Shown piece after piece: positions 1-14,400 of a stretch of DNA of 64,000 bases (positions are counted from its first letter, which is position 1; each line of letters begins with the position of its first letter). The stretch is taken from assembly GCA_035048485.1 (NCBI GenBank), contig CM068592.1, positions 38,014,001-38,078,000 on the forward strand. Reading direction: 5' to 3'. This stretch comes from Pteria penguin (lineage: Eukaryota; Mollusca; Bivalvia; Pterioida; Pteriidae). Position numbers and translations under genes: made by a program. Under the pieces are notes generated by a model. It saw only the letters and a program-made list of their open reading frames with translations. It did no database searches and had not been told where the DNA came from.

Positions 1-1007
1 ATTTTCGAGAACCGCTTCGTGGTTCAGGAAATTTGCACATGACGAACCAGAATTATATTCCATGAACACACACACACACACACAATAAGACAGTATGATG
101 CATTTGGAGTGTCAGAATTCATAATGAGAGACGGAATAATGTGTTGACCTTTTCATTTATTTGAGAATCAATACAAATCACGCACACATATATGTAAACA
201 AAATTGTAATGAACAGGCTTGTTGTAGATATGTGGTTCATATAACTATCACTTTACATTACACACCGGGGACATTATCATTATTGCTTTAAATCTTTGTA
301 GAATTGGTAGGAAATTGGTATTATGAGTTTCGAATGTGCCTGTGCAACCTTGATACGTGATACATACTACTAGAAAAACTAAATAATAAGAGATCTTTAA
401 TGTGTCAAAATCAAGATACATATGGTAGCAACTGACACGGTCGCTTGCCTATGGTCCCAGTCAAAGGAAGCTCATTCAGTGATAGCACCTGTTTAAAGCC
501 CCCGCTATCATAGCTCTGGATAAATGTACCTCTCCCCCACACCTGCCACCGATGGAGGTCATCCACCGTAATACACTATTAATGTTAATATAGAGTGCAA
601 ACATGTCAACCAGTCGTTCGGGACACTGTCATTCCTCGGGTATTGACCACTATTCGACTTACACATATCTTACAGACTAAAACACACAATTATGTTGTCA
701 TTTAAAACTGATAAAAATCATTTACTTTTTTCATATAAACCATTTTCACCACACAAAAGCACAAAACGCATGATAAAAAGTATGTAAACTCTATATCAAT
801 CACCCGATTATACTTCCTCAAAGTAAAGACTCCACATAAATTATTTTTAACAATCACAAGACTTCTTTTAGTTCAAAATTGCCTCGTAAGCTTTTCTTTT
901 TAAAAATACCAAACTGCATACTGCTCACACTAAAATCACTTCACTGACGTTTGAGAAGAAGTTACAGAAAGAAAATAAAAACATATATATCTAAGTAAAA
1001 GTTGGAG
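1..1007. other. 3' flank / probable 3' UTR of the laccase gene
   Basis: No reading frame or RNA gene is supported here. The stretch lies directly downstream of the laccase stop codon (minus strand), so its right part is probably 3' UTR. A CA dinucleotide run sits at about 67-84. TTTATT (AATAAA on the minus strand) occurs near 156-161 and could be a poly(A) signal, but this is a guess. Confidence 0.4.
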
Positions 1008-1303
1008 TTATTTGAGTACAGATTCAATAGCAAACGATCCATAGTTTGGATCACTAGATGATTGGAGGACTGAGTACTCTTCAATGTCAGTCCGCGTTCT
1101 ACATAAACATATAAAAAGTGTAATCAGCAACAGGAAAATCAACAAAAACACCACGATAACGAGGAGAAAAACAGATCTGCTCAATGTCACACCGGCCAGC
1201 TTATCCAGGTCATCTTCGTGTTTGATTATATCATGGTTGCTTATGTTATGCAAGTCGGTGTCGTTATCTGCATTGACTGTGGAAGACAATGTACTTAGCA
1301 TAC
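1008..1303 (-). CDS. Laccase exon 16: C-terminal membrane anchor and stop
   Basis: A Ser/Asn/Asp-rich linker is followed by about 24 hydrophobic residues (VFLLVIVVFLLIFLLLITLF and on) and a ~29-residue tail. Acceptor ATTTTAG. The segment reads as a single-pass anchor. Confidence 0.85.
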
Positions 1304-4300
1304 CTAAAATCAAAAAGATATTCCTAGATTAATATGTATCCGTTATAGGTTTACATATTGGACATTTTAACAAGTTGAGTTATCTGCCCTTGTTATTTTG
1401 GTAGTCCACAGAATAGATACTAGTGTAAAAGAATTTATATGACTTACTTGTTAGTTGACGGTGTTGTATCAATCAAGTAAAAGTCACCTTTACTTTTTTA
1501 AGCAAAGTCCGTACCAAGGGCAGACACTTCACCTTAGTGGAGCCTCTTACAGGAAAATGTTCAGAAATTCAGACAATTGAATACCAGCTCCGCTAAGTTC
1601 TTTTTTTGGTTTATATGTTTTCAACTGATTATTATATTCTGTGTAACTACACCATTCATGGTACATCGAATTAATTAAAATGTTAAAACAATGGTGTTGT
1701 CAAAATCCGAAACCATTGGATGCGAATGATTAAATCAGCATGCATGTAATAAAAGCCCTAAAACCTCGGATCAACGAAGGTGAATCATTGCCAGATTTTG
1801 TTGCTGTCGCACATATACCATATCCCTACTATTGATGTCTGTGTTATAGTTTCATACAAGCGTTTTACACTTAATATTTGGTATGTACTACCTGTTGGTC
1901 TACTATATACAGAGGAGTTGTTTTACAATTTGTATTCGTTTGACTGCGCTGGCCTTTGGCCTTGATTGTTTCACTGAGTTAAGGAGGAAACTTTCACAGT
2001 TTGAATTCCTTTAATTATGCTGGCCTTATGCCATAATTGGGTCACTATGTTTGGGAGTCGGTAATATCCTGCTTCCATCATTTGACATGATTGAAAATCG
2101 CAACACAGTACCCATACTGTAACATTCTATTACACCAACCAACATAAAAAAAAATGGTAACACTGCCGTCACTGCTAGTGGCAACGTTTGGTTGATAAAT
2201 CGCTTAATCCAACTCGTACATAACGGTGCAACGCCTATTAACTGTTACTGGTCTGTATTGGTATTGCAATCAAATGCTTTTTGTGGTATGTTCCATATGT
2301 CTGGAGGTTTTCATACCTTTTCTCCATGTCTTCCCTTTGAATTTCTCGTAATTAGTCATGTCAGATATCTTACCTTTGTATAAATTTACATTTCTGATAC
2401 ACACATTTGAAGAAGAAACTACTTACTAGAGATTGAGCGAGGTCTATGATTGATATCATTTTTGCTATATTGTTTCAAATGGTCTTTATATTCTTTCTCT
2501 GTCCACGTAAAACTTCCACAACTGGGAAAACGAGCAGGTGGTGGAGCCATCTGATAATTTTCTCCTTCCTGTAGTACGAGAGTCATTCCTTCCAACTGAT
2601 GTTTCTCAACATGGCAATGCATAAACCAATATCCTATATAAAGATATTATATATTCATGTTTAGTTCTGAAAGATGCATATTATTCAATTCGATTTTTTC
2701 AACATGCATATCTTCCTCAAGTAAGGTTCTATGTAGATATAATTATTGGCTATTATGTGTACATCAGTTTACTCACTACTTTCTTGGACGTCTAAAATGT
2801 CTGAGACTTCCACAATTTAAAACACTGAACAACCCATTTGTGTTTAATAGGTCAAACACAAGGTTCTAAATTATACACTGCATCGCAATCCAGTAACAGA
2901 GCAAAAACTATGAAAAAAAGAAAGGCTGACAAAACTTTTGGAAAACAGAAGTAAGACCAAATGACATATGCCAGGATAGGTATGCACAGACACTGCACCT
3001 TTTGTCATAGAGAAGTAAGTGTATATTGCCGATAATATCCGCTATGAACCGTAGTCAATAATCTTCCGAGATCACTGCACCATTATGAAACCTACACATT
3101 ACGATATGATTAGTGGATTGTTTCAGTGAAAATAAAAGCAAGTGTGAAAATGTTTCAATACACTCCATCATTCAACTAAACTTACAGCACTTATCATGCA
3201 CTGGAGGACGTACGCCTTAACAATCACTGCCTGTTTCTGTCAGCACTTACCTGGGTTGTCTGTGAGAAATCGCACTACTACGTATCCTTTACGTGGGACA
3301 ATAAAGGTGTCCTTGATAAGAGGATTTTTGATGTTGGCATCAGGTATATTTCCACCCGACCAATCCGGATTCGTCCAATAAGCATAGCGGCAATCTATTC
3401 CTGTAAAATATATTACTCTGTTATCAATTTTATGAACATTAAATTAAAATATAAGCAGAGCATATTTATTAAATTTTGATTTTTACATTATTTCTCGTTT
3501 TAACTTCATTAAAGAAATATATAAAAGTATACATATTTCACTGGAGATATTTATGGCAAATGAAAGGCAAGACCCACAGATTGTTTAATCAAAACTTTGC
3601 CTGTATGTTAATGGGTTGTCTTAAGTCGGTACTGCAATACCTTTCTTTAGTTGATACTGCGAGGTAATTAAAAGAGATCTCTAATTAACCTGTCTTCCTT
3701 GCATTTCATTAAAAAACCTTAGAAATTTTACCTGAACATGTGATATCAGGGTTATCCCCTGTAATCACTCCGGAGTCCTCGTCAGTGTCAGCATATGCTA
3801 CCTTGACTACGTGTACACCATGTCCATGGATGTGAACAGGATGTGATATTCCGTATTGAAGATCATCTGCCAAACAAGAAGAAGTATCATATATTGCTTG
3901 TTTATACTAGTACAACATAACAGTTGCCAAATAAGAAGAAACATCGTAGAATCCTGGTTTATACTAGTATAGCATAGCATTTGCCAAATAAGAAGAAATA
4001 TCGTAGACTCCTAGTCTAGACTTGTATAAGATAACATCTGCAAAAAAAGAAGAAATATGGTAGATTCTTTGTTTACACAAGTATATCATAGCATCTACCA
4101 AATAAGAAACATCTTAGACTCCTGCTTTATAATAGTATAGCATGACATCTGTCAAATAAGAAGAAATATCGTAGATCCCTAGTTTATGCTAGTATAGCAT
4201 AACATTTATCTCTTGGATGCATCAGGTAATTTACCTTTCAACATAATTAATGACTTTGTTTACGAATGGATTAAATTGCGTTTTGAAAATAGTACCTTCT

Positions 4301-7300
4301 TATTACAGTATAAAACAAACAGTCTGCAGGTGTGAGGTAGGTGACTAGCAAATTAAACTGCATGATGGTAGTGAGGGATGACCTATACATGTTTTCCAAG
4401 TGTTTATAGACGAGTTATAATAAATCTTTATCATTTTTTGCTTTTACAAATAAAACATATACATAATAATTCCTTATCAAATTCTATTCTGTATGAGCCC
4501 TAAACTCCTGGACCGTTTCATATTTGAAAATTACTCCCGCCACATTCCTGAACTTAACATGACCCATATCATCATAAAACATATAATGCATAAACAAAAC
4601 GTAATGTAACGTAATGTTATATGGATATCTATATAATTTTAATTTTAACGACAATTAATTAAATTATTAAAAATTGAAAAGTCCTGCAAAGGAGAAGTAA
4701 TCGCGAAGATTTACATCACAACATAACTAAAATCGCTAAGATGATAATAATAAAGTAATAGAGCAATTCAATGATATCCACATGAAACTGACTTGTAATC
4801 ATAATCTAAAAGCCAATGGACAAAATCAACAGTATACATTTTACTTCACTTGTATGTTCATATTTGTTCACCTGCGTTTCCGACACTGGAATTTCAGGCA
4901 GGCAACATTTCTTGCCTTGAATGGGAAATTTGACTTCGTGTTCCTGTCTCCTTCGTATGTTCATGCGTGTATATTTATGTATTTACCTCCTCGATTTGAA
5001 AGGTTGTTGCAGGACTTTTGCGACGGGTGTTGCATGCAACCAGGGGACGCTTACTCCTCCTGGGCACCTGGTCTCAGCTCGATTTTATTGTGGTTCGCAT
5101 TTGTCTGAATATGACACAAAACACGATATTGTCCCCTTTATTCCATGGACTATGAGATATGGTTTACCCTTCGGTACGTCCACGGTTTTTACTTAACAAT
5201 ATTGAAAATACCTAATTTTGAACATTACTTATTTGTCTAATTGATGCTACCAATCGAAGCGATATCTACAAGTTTCGAAACTAATCCAAATTCACGAATT
5301 GTACTTACCATTATTGACAAGAACGAGCTGCACTGGTTTATTCAAATTATTTAATTTGATTATATGAGTACATTGGCACCACTCGTCGCAATTATGATCA
5401 TTACAATCGTCAATGCATGACTCATATTTTTCTTCGTATGAAACCTGTGAACAGAACAACGGATGTGATCATGTACAACATGCTGCCTATTTTGGCAATA
5501 TAAAAATCAGAACATATAAACGTGTATTGATTTAGTGCACAATATGCGGATTTCGACAACATATGTCTCTTTAGTGATGTTCAATGCCCAAACTGTGGAA
5601 ATCGAAAGTATGAATATTTGAAGAGCCAACTCATTACCAAATTCTTCAAAACTGATTTCAGGTATATTTGCTTTAGCATTGGTGGGAAATGTGCGTTTGA
5701 ATAAATAAATCACTGTTCAAACATCATGAAAACACTTCCTTGAAAATAACGTTTAAAAGACTTCATATTAATCAAATTAGGATTAACAAAAAAGTATGGA
5801 AAATTCAGCGGCAACGAAGACCAATAATAGTAAAGGAATATAGAATTATATATATTCATTCAGAAATATATAAAATAGAAATTTACGGTGGATATGTAAG
5901 AGGAAAAAACTAGACCGAGTTTTCTTGAAAAACGTATGAAAAAATATGCTTTCATGGGATAATCGGATATTGTACATTCTCATGGCCACAAAATCATGTA
6001 AAACCCTCGGTATAAATACATATATAAAGCTAAATGCCTACCTGCGGAGGACAGGATGGAGTTTTGAACAAATGAGAATTGACAGCAGGTCTGTAACTGT
6101 TGATTTTCTTCGATACTAGTGAGGTTTAAAATTCAGAGGTGAAAAATAAATATTTTCATTTTCACATGTGGATATTGTTATATATTCTGGATGTTTTCTT
6201 TGCAAAACCAAAACAGAATTTTGATAAAATTGTGGATTCTGATTGTAATATATGACCACAAAACCAACTGGCATTAATTGTAGAATGCATTAACAAGAAC
6301 ATTAGAAAACAACATGATTTTCAAAGATGAACATTATTTAATGATAGCTTTAATGATACAGAACTTTTAGCAACAAAGGAGAGATCTTGTCATGCGATAT
6401 ACACATGTGAAATATGGAAATTTTGTCTTTGACTATAACCAATGTCAAAAGTTGACAAACAGACCAAGGGTCAAAAACTATTTACTTGTGTTTTCAAAGT
6501 GTAAATATATCCCCCGAAACGTTAATTATCTATCTGATTTGAAATTCAATAGAGATCCTCCTGTTACCAAGAACAACATGCATAAAAATGTTTGTTGCAG
6601 GTGAATGAAAAATATAATCTGCATTATTTGTGTCACACACATATGCACAAGGTGTTGCAACAGATTATACGCTAAGTCAGCAAATCACACTTTATTTCTG
6701 AAAGAATACTTAACTGAAAAGATTTAAGATATACAAAATGAAATTTATCACTTTGCGAATACTTAGACACCCCACTATAACAGGGAGCATTGAAAAGAGC
6801 ATGACTAATGAGAACGCAACATAAGTCTTTGAGTCTAATTGCTTTACGGAAAAGCAAACTTTCTCAATGAGAAAATTAGTTTTTGCATCACTAGATAGTA
6901 AAATATAACGCTGCATTGACGTATATGTTGAGTTTGGTCTTTAATGCTGCTCATAAAATAGCTTGAATTATATACCCTCTATGCAGTAGAAAGAACGTAC
7001 CTTTATTTGTTTTACATACACATTAACATTGTACTTCGTTTAAATGATTTGCATTACGTTATAAATACATAACGTTGAAAAGAAGTCATACTTACCAGCA
7101 AAATGAAAATTGAGGAATATCTCTTCAATAGCTCCTTCCTTAGACGTTGGAACAGGATACTTCTGTACAAGAGCTTCTGTACTTTTCAGGTTACTGAGAG
7201 GTATACACCTTATATGGTCATTACGAGGGTACTGACTACCAAAATAGAATAAGATATGATACCTTGGGTAAGAATAACTGAGAAATTGGACATGGATATT

Positions 7301-10300
7301 TATGTGACGTAATATACTTTATCTTGTTTATTGCCTTTTATATAAGGTAGACATTCATGGCGGCTGTGCAATCTAGACAAGTACCACTTACTCTTTGTGG
7401 TCTATTTTCTGTTTATACTTTCTGTTTTATATTTTCTTTTATATACAAGTTTAGTTCGCGTATTTCGAATGCAGTGTTTTAATTTGTATATTCGGATCGT
7501 TCATGTTTTGTTGACTTTCAGAACAATTTCACATAAAAATGTAGCTTTCACTGTGACCGTCGAAATTATACATGTAAATCATAAGTGTTGCTCCTCCTTC
7601 CTCCCCTTTTAATCTGTTTTATGTGGGTCGTTTATACAACTTAATTTGTTATTAATTAATTCTCAGTACGAAATTTTAAAATCTTTTTTGAAACATAATG
7701 TTGTTTTATAAATATACATTTATAATAGAAATATTTGTTTATATCTACATGTATTTCAACGAGAATTGTTATTTTTGCCCTATTATGGATGTGTTTTGTA
7801 TATTTCATCTTATTAATGCAAACTGATTTATCATGTTGTACCCTATGACCTTCAAAAATTTGAATAAAAAGGTGAAGTTATTAAAAAAAATTAACGTTAC
7901 GTTAACTTGTGTAGCAATGGATGTTAATATGGCACTCACTCACAATAGTGAGAGAGTTGACCTGGGGTATAAGCATCTTTTGTTTTGCTAGTCACATCTG
8001 CCATGACTCTTAAACATATAGACTGTACATCATTGCATGAACAAGAATCTCAATTAATAATAATCACAAAAAGGGGTGACATTTAACAATTGGAAACACA
8101 CTGCTGGAATTATCAAACTTTTTGCAACTTTGCTTTTTAAAAATGTTTGTAATTCCTTTCTGAATATTGCATGTAAAAATTTAGTATGTAATGTTTCGGG
8201 ACGAAAAAGTCAAAATCATAATTTTAAATTGATTGAAAAATGAAGAAAGACTGTAGCAAAGGACACTTTCAATTTCCGAATTTAAAAAATGTGTTAAAGA
8301 AAAGTTAATCGATGTGTAGTGTTGTACTGCTTCAACGATAAGCTTTTGTTTTTACTAGATAATTGCGCTTACCTAAATGGACAGTTAACGACTGTGCAAG
8401 GACGTCTTTGCGTGCATTTCCGCCTGTGTGATTTAGGGAAATGCTCAGGTGCACCATCATAACGTAATATTCCTAGAACTTGTCCAGGCTTTCTAGGTGC
8501 CTGCAATACAATTCTGATTATTTAGTTTCGAGCATTTATAGCATGACTAGCTGATGATAGTCTAGCGCTCTGGGGGAGGCTATTTTTAGAATTTTTGGGA
8601 AACCCCCCTAAATGGAGCGTTTTGATTGGTCAATCTACTTTCACTTTTGATTTTTTTGGTGATTTCCTACTTTCACTTTTTCAAAAAATAGACCTCAAAA
8701 ATGAGGTTTTTGAGTTGTACAATTTTTGTTGACAAAATGACGTCACGATGACGTCACGAAACGAAAGGGAAATCGATATATCGATCGTTCCTCGGATTCA
8801 AAGTGTATGATGGGAAATTTGACGTTATGAAAAAAAAGGGGGGGGGGATGGAATCGACTCTCTTGGTAACCGGCGTAAACCGCTTGGTAACGGACGTTCA
8901 CCCCGTAAGTCTTCTCACGAGACCCTATGTATATAGTCCCGATACTCTCGTAATTGATGTAGTGTTGATTGTCGTTGTTTGTTATTGTTGAAAAAAAAAA
9001 TTAAGGTATATTTAGAACGGAAAACCCCGTATTGCCACTATTGGAATGCGGTGATTCTCTTAAAGTGTAAAGACGATATAATGTGTTAAAAAATATATAA
9101 TAATATATTATATATAATAAAATATATAATAAACGAAATATGAGAGAGAAAGAGTGTGATCGAAGTCGTCGCTTGCCAACAAAATACAAACGGTAGGATT
9201 TTACTGTTACAGTACAGTTATCGTATGTGTAAAAGCCGACGATCGGATTCTAGCGAATTTTCTCTGTTCCGTATCGAAAATGTGTCGATGAAGTGTGATC
9301 GTCAGAGAAGTCGAGTTAAAAAAGGATGAAAACGAATGGAATAGTAGTAAACAATAGAAATATAAATAGGTTTTACATATGTAAGTGCCACAGAATGTCT
9401 ACACACACGAGTCTACGGGAGGGGGTATGCTGGAGTGTACCGGGGTACATGTAAAAGTGAGTGAAAGTAATACAAAACAAAAAAAAATAAGTATGTCGTA
9501 TGTATTTAGAATCGTTGTAATGATAGAAATGTTATAGTGATCACGAAAAAGAAGGTGTTAGTGCCATAGAATGTCTACACACACGAGTCTACGGGTGGGG
9601 GGGGGGGGTATGCTGGAGTGTAGGGTGTACCGGGGTACATGCAAAAGTGAGTGAAAGTAATACAAAACTAAAAAAAATAAGTATGTCGTGTGTATTTAGA
9701 ATCGTTGTAATGATAGAAATGTTATAGTGATCACGAAAAAGAATGTGTAACTGCTTTAGAATGTCTACACACATGTGTCCTTCGCATGATATGGAGTATA
9801 TGGAGCATGGAGCATGGGTGGTTCGAGTGTGTACTCCGAGTTTGATCCGTTTAAATCTGGTCGTGTAAGGAATGAGATAGAATAGAATAGGATATTGGGT
9901 CGAATTCTGAGGCTTAAGCAGGCAACGACAAATTGGGACATTCATGCCATTATTACAAAACAAGTAAATGACTATAGATTACTATAAGTAAGAAGGGAAG
10001 AGATCCAATAGACGGACCATAATATGTATCATAAACCGTTGTATTTAACATATGAATATATACATGAGTAGTTAACGTGACAAAAACTAAAAAAAAAGCA
10101 ATGTCTCAAATCAATCATAGCTAGTGTGTGTACACATGTTTTAATAGAATAAAGTCATTCCAAGATTTTACACATTAAGAAACATCATACATAATCAGAC
10201 AAATGGTTTATGATATCGGCATCTTACGCATCAATCCATTTGTTTTTTATCAATAAGGGAAAAAAAATAGTTGCATATTTCACACGAACGACTTTCGCCT

Positions 10301-11374
10301 GTCATACTCTGTACACTCAAACAGAGAATATGAAAGATAAAAGAGAGGCCGATGCGCCGACGGTGCGTACCCGGGGCGATGGGACACCCCACCCACCCCC
10401 CCACTCCTTCCACGTGACGTGTGTGGAGCCTCTGGAGCGCGAGGAGTAAAAACGAGTAAAAAACCTAGACTTTTGCTCATTTATCGTTCAAAAAATGCAT
10501 CTTTAACTAGATTTTTCTCATACCAAAGTGAATTTTTACTCATTTTTTAAAACAAAAGGTGACTTTTTACTCGTTTTTTTCACAAAAAGGCGACTTTTTG
10601 CTCATTTCCTCCCACCCTATGGGCCCCCCTATGGGAATTCCCATGTTAATTTTGTCGAAAGGGAAATTTTTTGCTCGCTTCTTTTTCACGAAAGACGACT
10701 TTTTTACTCGTTCGAAAAGGTGATTTTTTCACAAAAGGCGACTTTTTTATTCGTTTTTTTTTTCACAAAAGGTGACTTTTTACTCGTTCGTTTCACAAAA
10801 GGCGACTTTTCGCTCATTTCTTCTCATCCTATGGGAATTCCCATGTTAATTTTGTCGAAAGGGGGACTTTTGGCTCGCTTTTTTTCCCGAAAGGCGACTT
10901 TTTTACTCGTTCGAAAGGTGATTTTTTTTCACAAAAGGTGACTTTTTACTCGTTTTTTCACAAAAGGCGACTTTTCACTCAATTTTGCCCATCCTATGGG
11001 AATTCCCATGTTAATTTTGTCGAAAAGGGGATTTTTTGCTCGCGTTTTTCACGGAAGGTGACTTTTTACTCATTTTTTACGAATTTTTTTTTTCACTCCT
11101 AGCGCTCTCGGTGCTCTCAGCACGCTGGAGATGAGTCGTGTGAAAAAAACCAAAGGACCAAAAAGCCAAGGGACCGCTTCGCTTACCGGGGGGACATGGG
11201 GGAGGGGGGGGGTTTCAGGAGGCCTCGGGAGCGATTCACACTTAAAAAAAAAGTATAAATAGGGGGGATGTCTCCTCGTTTTTTCACCAAATGCAGATCA
11301 CGATGGACGTATGGTAGGCTGCTCATGTGCGTGTCGTCGACTTCGGCGACGGAGGGACACCGGGAGCGAGGGAA

Positions 11375-11410
<36 letters not shown>

Positions 11411-14400
11411 ATATATAGGACCGACTCACCCGATTTTTTTTCAAATATCTACCGTCTCTAGCGATGGATGGCAGATAGACGACTAAATTGAGGTGCATGT
11501 GTAAAGTATTCTTCGACTTCGTTCATCACATCGTACGCTGTCTGACGACGATACTGATCGATGTCAAATGACGAAAAGCGGGTAGACGAGTATCTACGCC
11601 GGAAGTGGTACGACCTCAAGGAGAAGAGTGCCTACGGAGGAGAAGGAGCACTTTTTGACGAAATAAAAAGAGAGGGGTTACACGACGTCTCGAAATATCA
11701 GATAAGAAAGTGGTTACGCAACCAAGATGCCCACGCCCTCCGTCGACAGGTCAAGCGTAATGTCGTCAAATCCGAGGTGATTTCCCTGGGGATAGATCAC
11801 TTGTGGGACATGGATCTGGCGGACGTGTCCAATCTGAAGAGAAGTAACGAGGGAGTGACTTTCCTATTAGTGGCAGTCGATACGTTTTCGAGATACGCAT
11901 GGGTGGTTCCTCTCAAAAGCAAAACCGGCCAAAACGTCATTTCTGCCTTTCGAGCCATCTTTCGAGAACGGAAACCCCAACTCTTGAGAACGGACAAGGG
12001 AACGGAGTTCGTCAACAGACAGGTCACGACGTTTTTCGGAGAGAACGGGGTGGTGCCGATCGAAAGTCTAAGCGATCACAAAGCTGCCTTTGCGGAATCC
12101 TTCATAGGCAAGTTCAAAAACGTGATGTACCGTTACATGGAGGCCAACGATACGGATACTTACGTGGACGTCTTGAACGACCTGGTGCGGAATTACAAAG
12201 ACACCAGACACAGTGCCTTACACAGGTTCGCTCTGTCCCAAATCGACGAGGACACCCAGTACATCTTATTCGCCAAACGGAGGGAGGGTTCCAAGAAGAG
12301 AGTTCGGTTTCGTTTCAAAGTGGGGGACAGAGTGCGCATCACGTACAGAAGCAAGACGTTCAGAAGGGGATTTCTCCAAAAATGGACGCACGAAGTGTTC
12401 GAGGTGAGCCATCGGTACAGAAGAGGAGGAGGAGGGAACGTCGCTGTGTACAAGTTGAGAGATTTGGACGGTGAAAGAATCGAAGGTAGTTTCTCGAACA
12501 GCGAACTACAGAAGGTGGACAAGACGGACTTGTTTACGAAGATGGAAAAGATCGTGAAGAGAAGAAAAACCAAAGAAGGCAAGAAGGAAGTACTCGTGCG
12601 ATGGTTGGGTTGGCCCTCGAAGTTCGATACGTGGATGACCGAGACGGAAGCCAAAAAGTATAAATAAGAGTCGGCGACAGAGTTGGCGACAGAGTCTGTG
12701 ACAGAGTCGGTGACATAATTCGCATTACGCAAAAAAAAAAAACCGATCATGGGCGACCCGAGATTCAAACATCCTTTCACTTGCATCGTCGCCAGTCCCA
12801 CAGGTTGCGGTAAATCGGAATTCGTTGCACGCTTGCTGCGGACGAAAGAACCCATGATACACCCCGTACCGGACCACGTGGTATTTCACTACAACGAGTG
12901 GCAGCCCTTGTACGACAGTTTAGACGGTTTCGTCGAATTCAAGCAAGGTCTGCCGGATGTCAACGCCTTGGATTCGAATCGAAAACACCTCCTCGTATTA
13001 GACGACATAATGGGTGTCGTCGACAAAAAGAAGATCGCGTCTCTCTTCACGGAAAAGAGTCATCATCGAAACACGTCCGTGATCTACATCGTACAGAACC
13101 TGTTTGACAAGGGACCGGAAAGCCGTACGGTCAGTCTCAATGCCCACTACATGGCGATCTTCAAGAACCCCAGGGACAGATCTCAGATTTCTCATTTAGC
13201 GCGACAGATGTATCCGGGTCATGCAGCGTACGTGCTCGAAGCCTTCGCACATGCCACTTCCAGACCTTACGGTTACCTCTTGGTGGATGCGAGACAAGAA
13301 ACTCCGGAACACTTGCGACTCCGCACCAAAATCTTTCCCGGCGAGCTGCAAACGGTATACGTGAGAAAAGTATAAATAGGAGGAAGACGCGTGTGACGAA
13401 CGCATACATACGCATACACACGCCATGGCGTTTACGTGCCCTCGCTGTTGCGACGACTTTAGTAGACCTTATGACCTACGAAGACATGCGTCATCCCGTC
13501 CAGAAGATTTGGAGGAAACGTCCCCCCTGCATAAAGTGAAAGAACACGCCTTAGATCTACATTATCTCTCCTGTGCCAACCCCGAAATATGCCAGAACAT
13601 CTTGCATCATTCGGACAATTCCCTGATCCATTGTCTCGTGGAATGTTGCGAAAACGTATTAGACGGAAACGTGGACTTGACGAAGAGAGAGAGACTTCGA
13701 CTCTTACCTTATCGCGAATGCATGCACGAAGTCGCGAATAAGAAAACCCCGCTGAAGAGAAAAAGAAAAGTCCTTCAAGTCGGAGGATTCCTACCTGCAC
13801 TCCTCGGACCTTTGGTCGGTTCCGTCATATTACCTTTAGCTCAGAAAGTTCTGGGTGCTCTATAAAACTCTATAAATAGATCTTCACACTCCCTACACAC
13901 ACACACACACGCACACTCGCTCGCCGACATGGAGCATACGAAGATGTATCATCTGGTGGAACCTCAGATACTGGAAAATCTAGAACGGCAACAGGGTATT
14001 CCCGATCCCCGGCTTGCTAAATATCACAAACTAGACGGCGAAATGCAATCCATTTTAATGGACATGCGTTGGAACGAAAAGGGGGAGCTCATTTACGATC
14101 AGAAATTAGTACCCGGCAGTAACATGGTGGATTTAGTCAACGACATGCTGAGAAGCAGGAAACGCTCTAACCCTCGAGGTTGGGAGGTTTTCGCCAAGGG
14201 ACTGAAAGAAACGAACGTTCCCCAAGAACTGATAGGACATCCCCGCAGATGGGAATACATGAAAAACTTTCCTCCCGACATGTCGACCGACGATTCTTCC
14301 GATTGGACGACGCCGACCCCTCGTTACACGCCTACACGAAAGCAGTCGTACGAGTCGAAAGACGAGTCGAACGACTAGTCGAACGACGTGTCGAAGGACG

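Noticed and set aside
9589..9963. 124-codon minus-strand frame in the left leader
   Set aside because: It overlaps the tandem duplication and has no recognisable domain; all element genes are on the plus strand.
10528..10941. 137-codon plus-strand frame in the mobile element
   Set aside because: It is the FFTKGDFLLV-type translation of the repeat zone, with no box-to-ATG layout like the real genes.
8920..11560. Hidden DNA polymerase B gene
   Set aside because: No frame on either strand is long enough or shows polymerase motifs; the region is repeats.
12193..12855. 220-codon minus-strand frame
   Set aside because: Antisense shadow of the integrase end and ATPase start.
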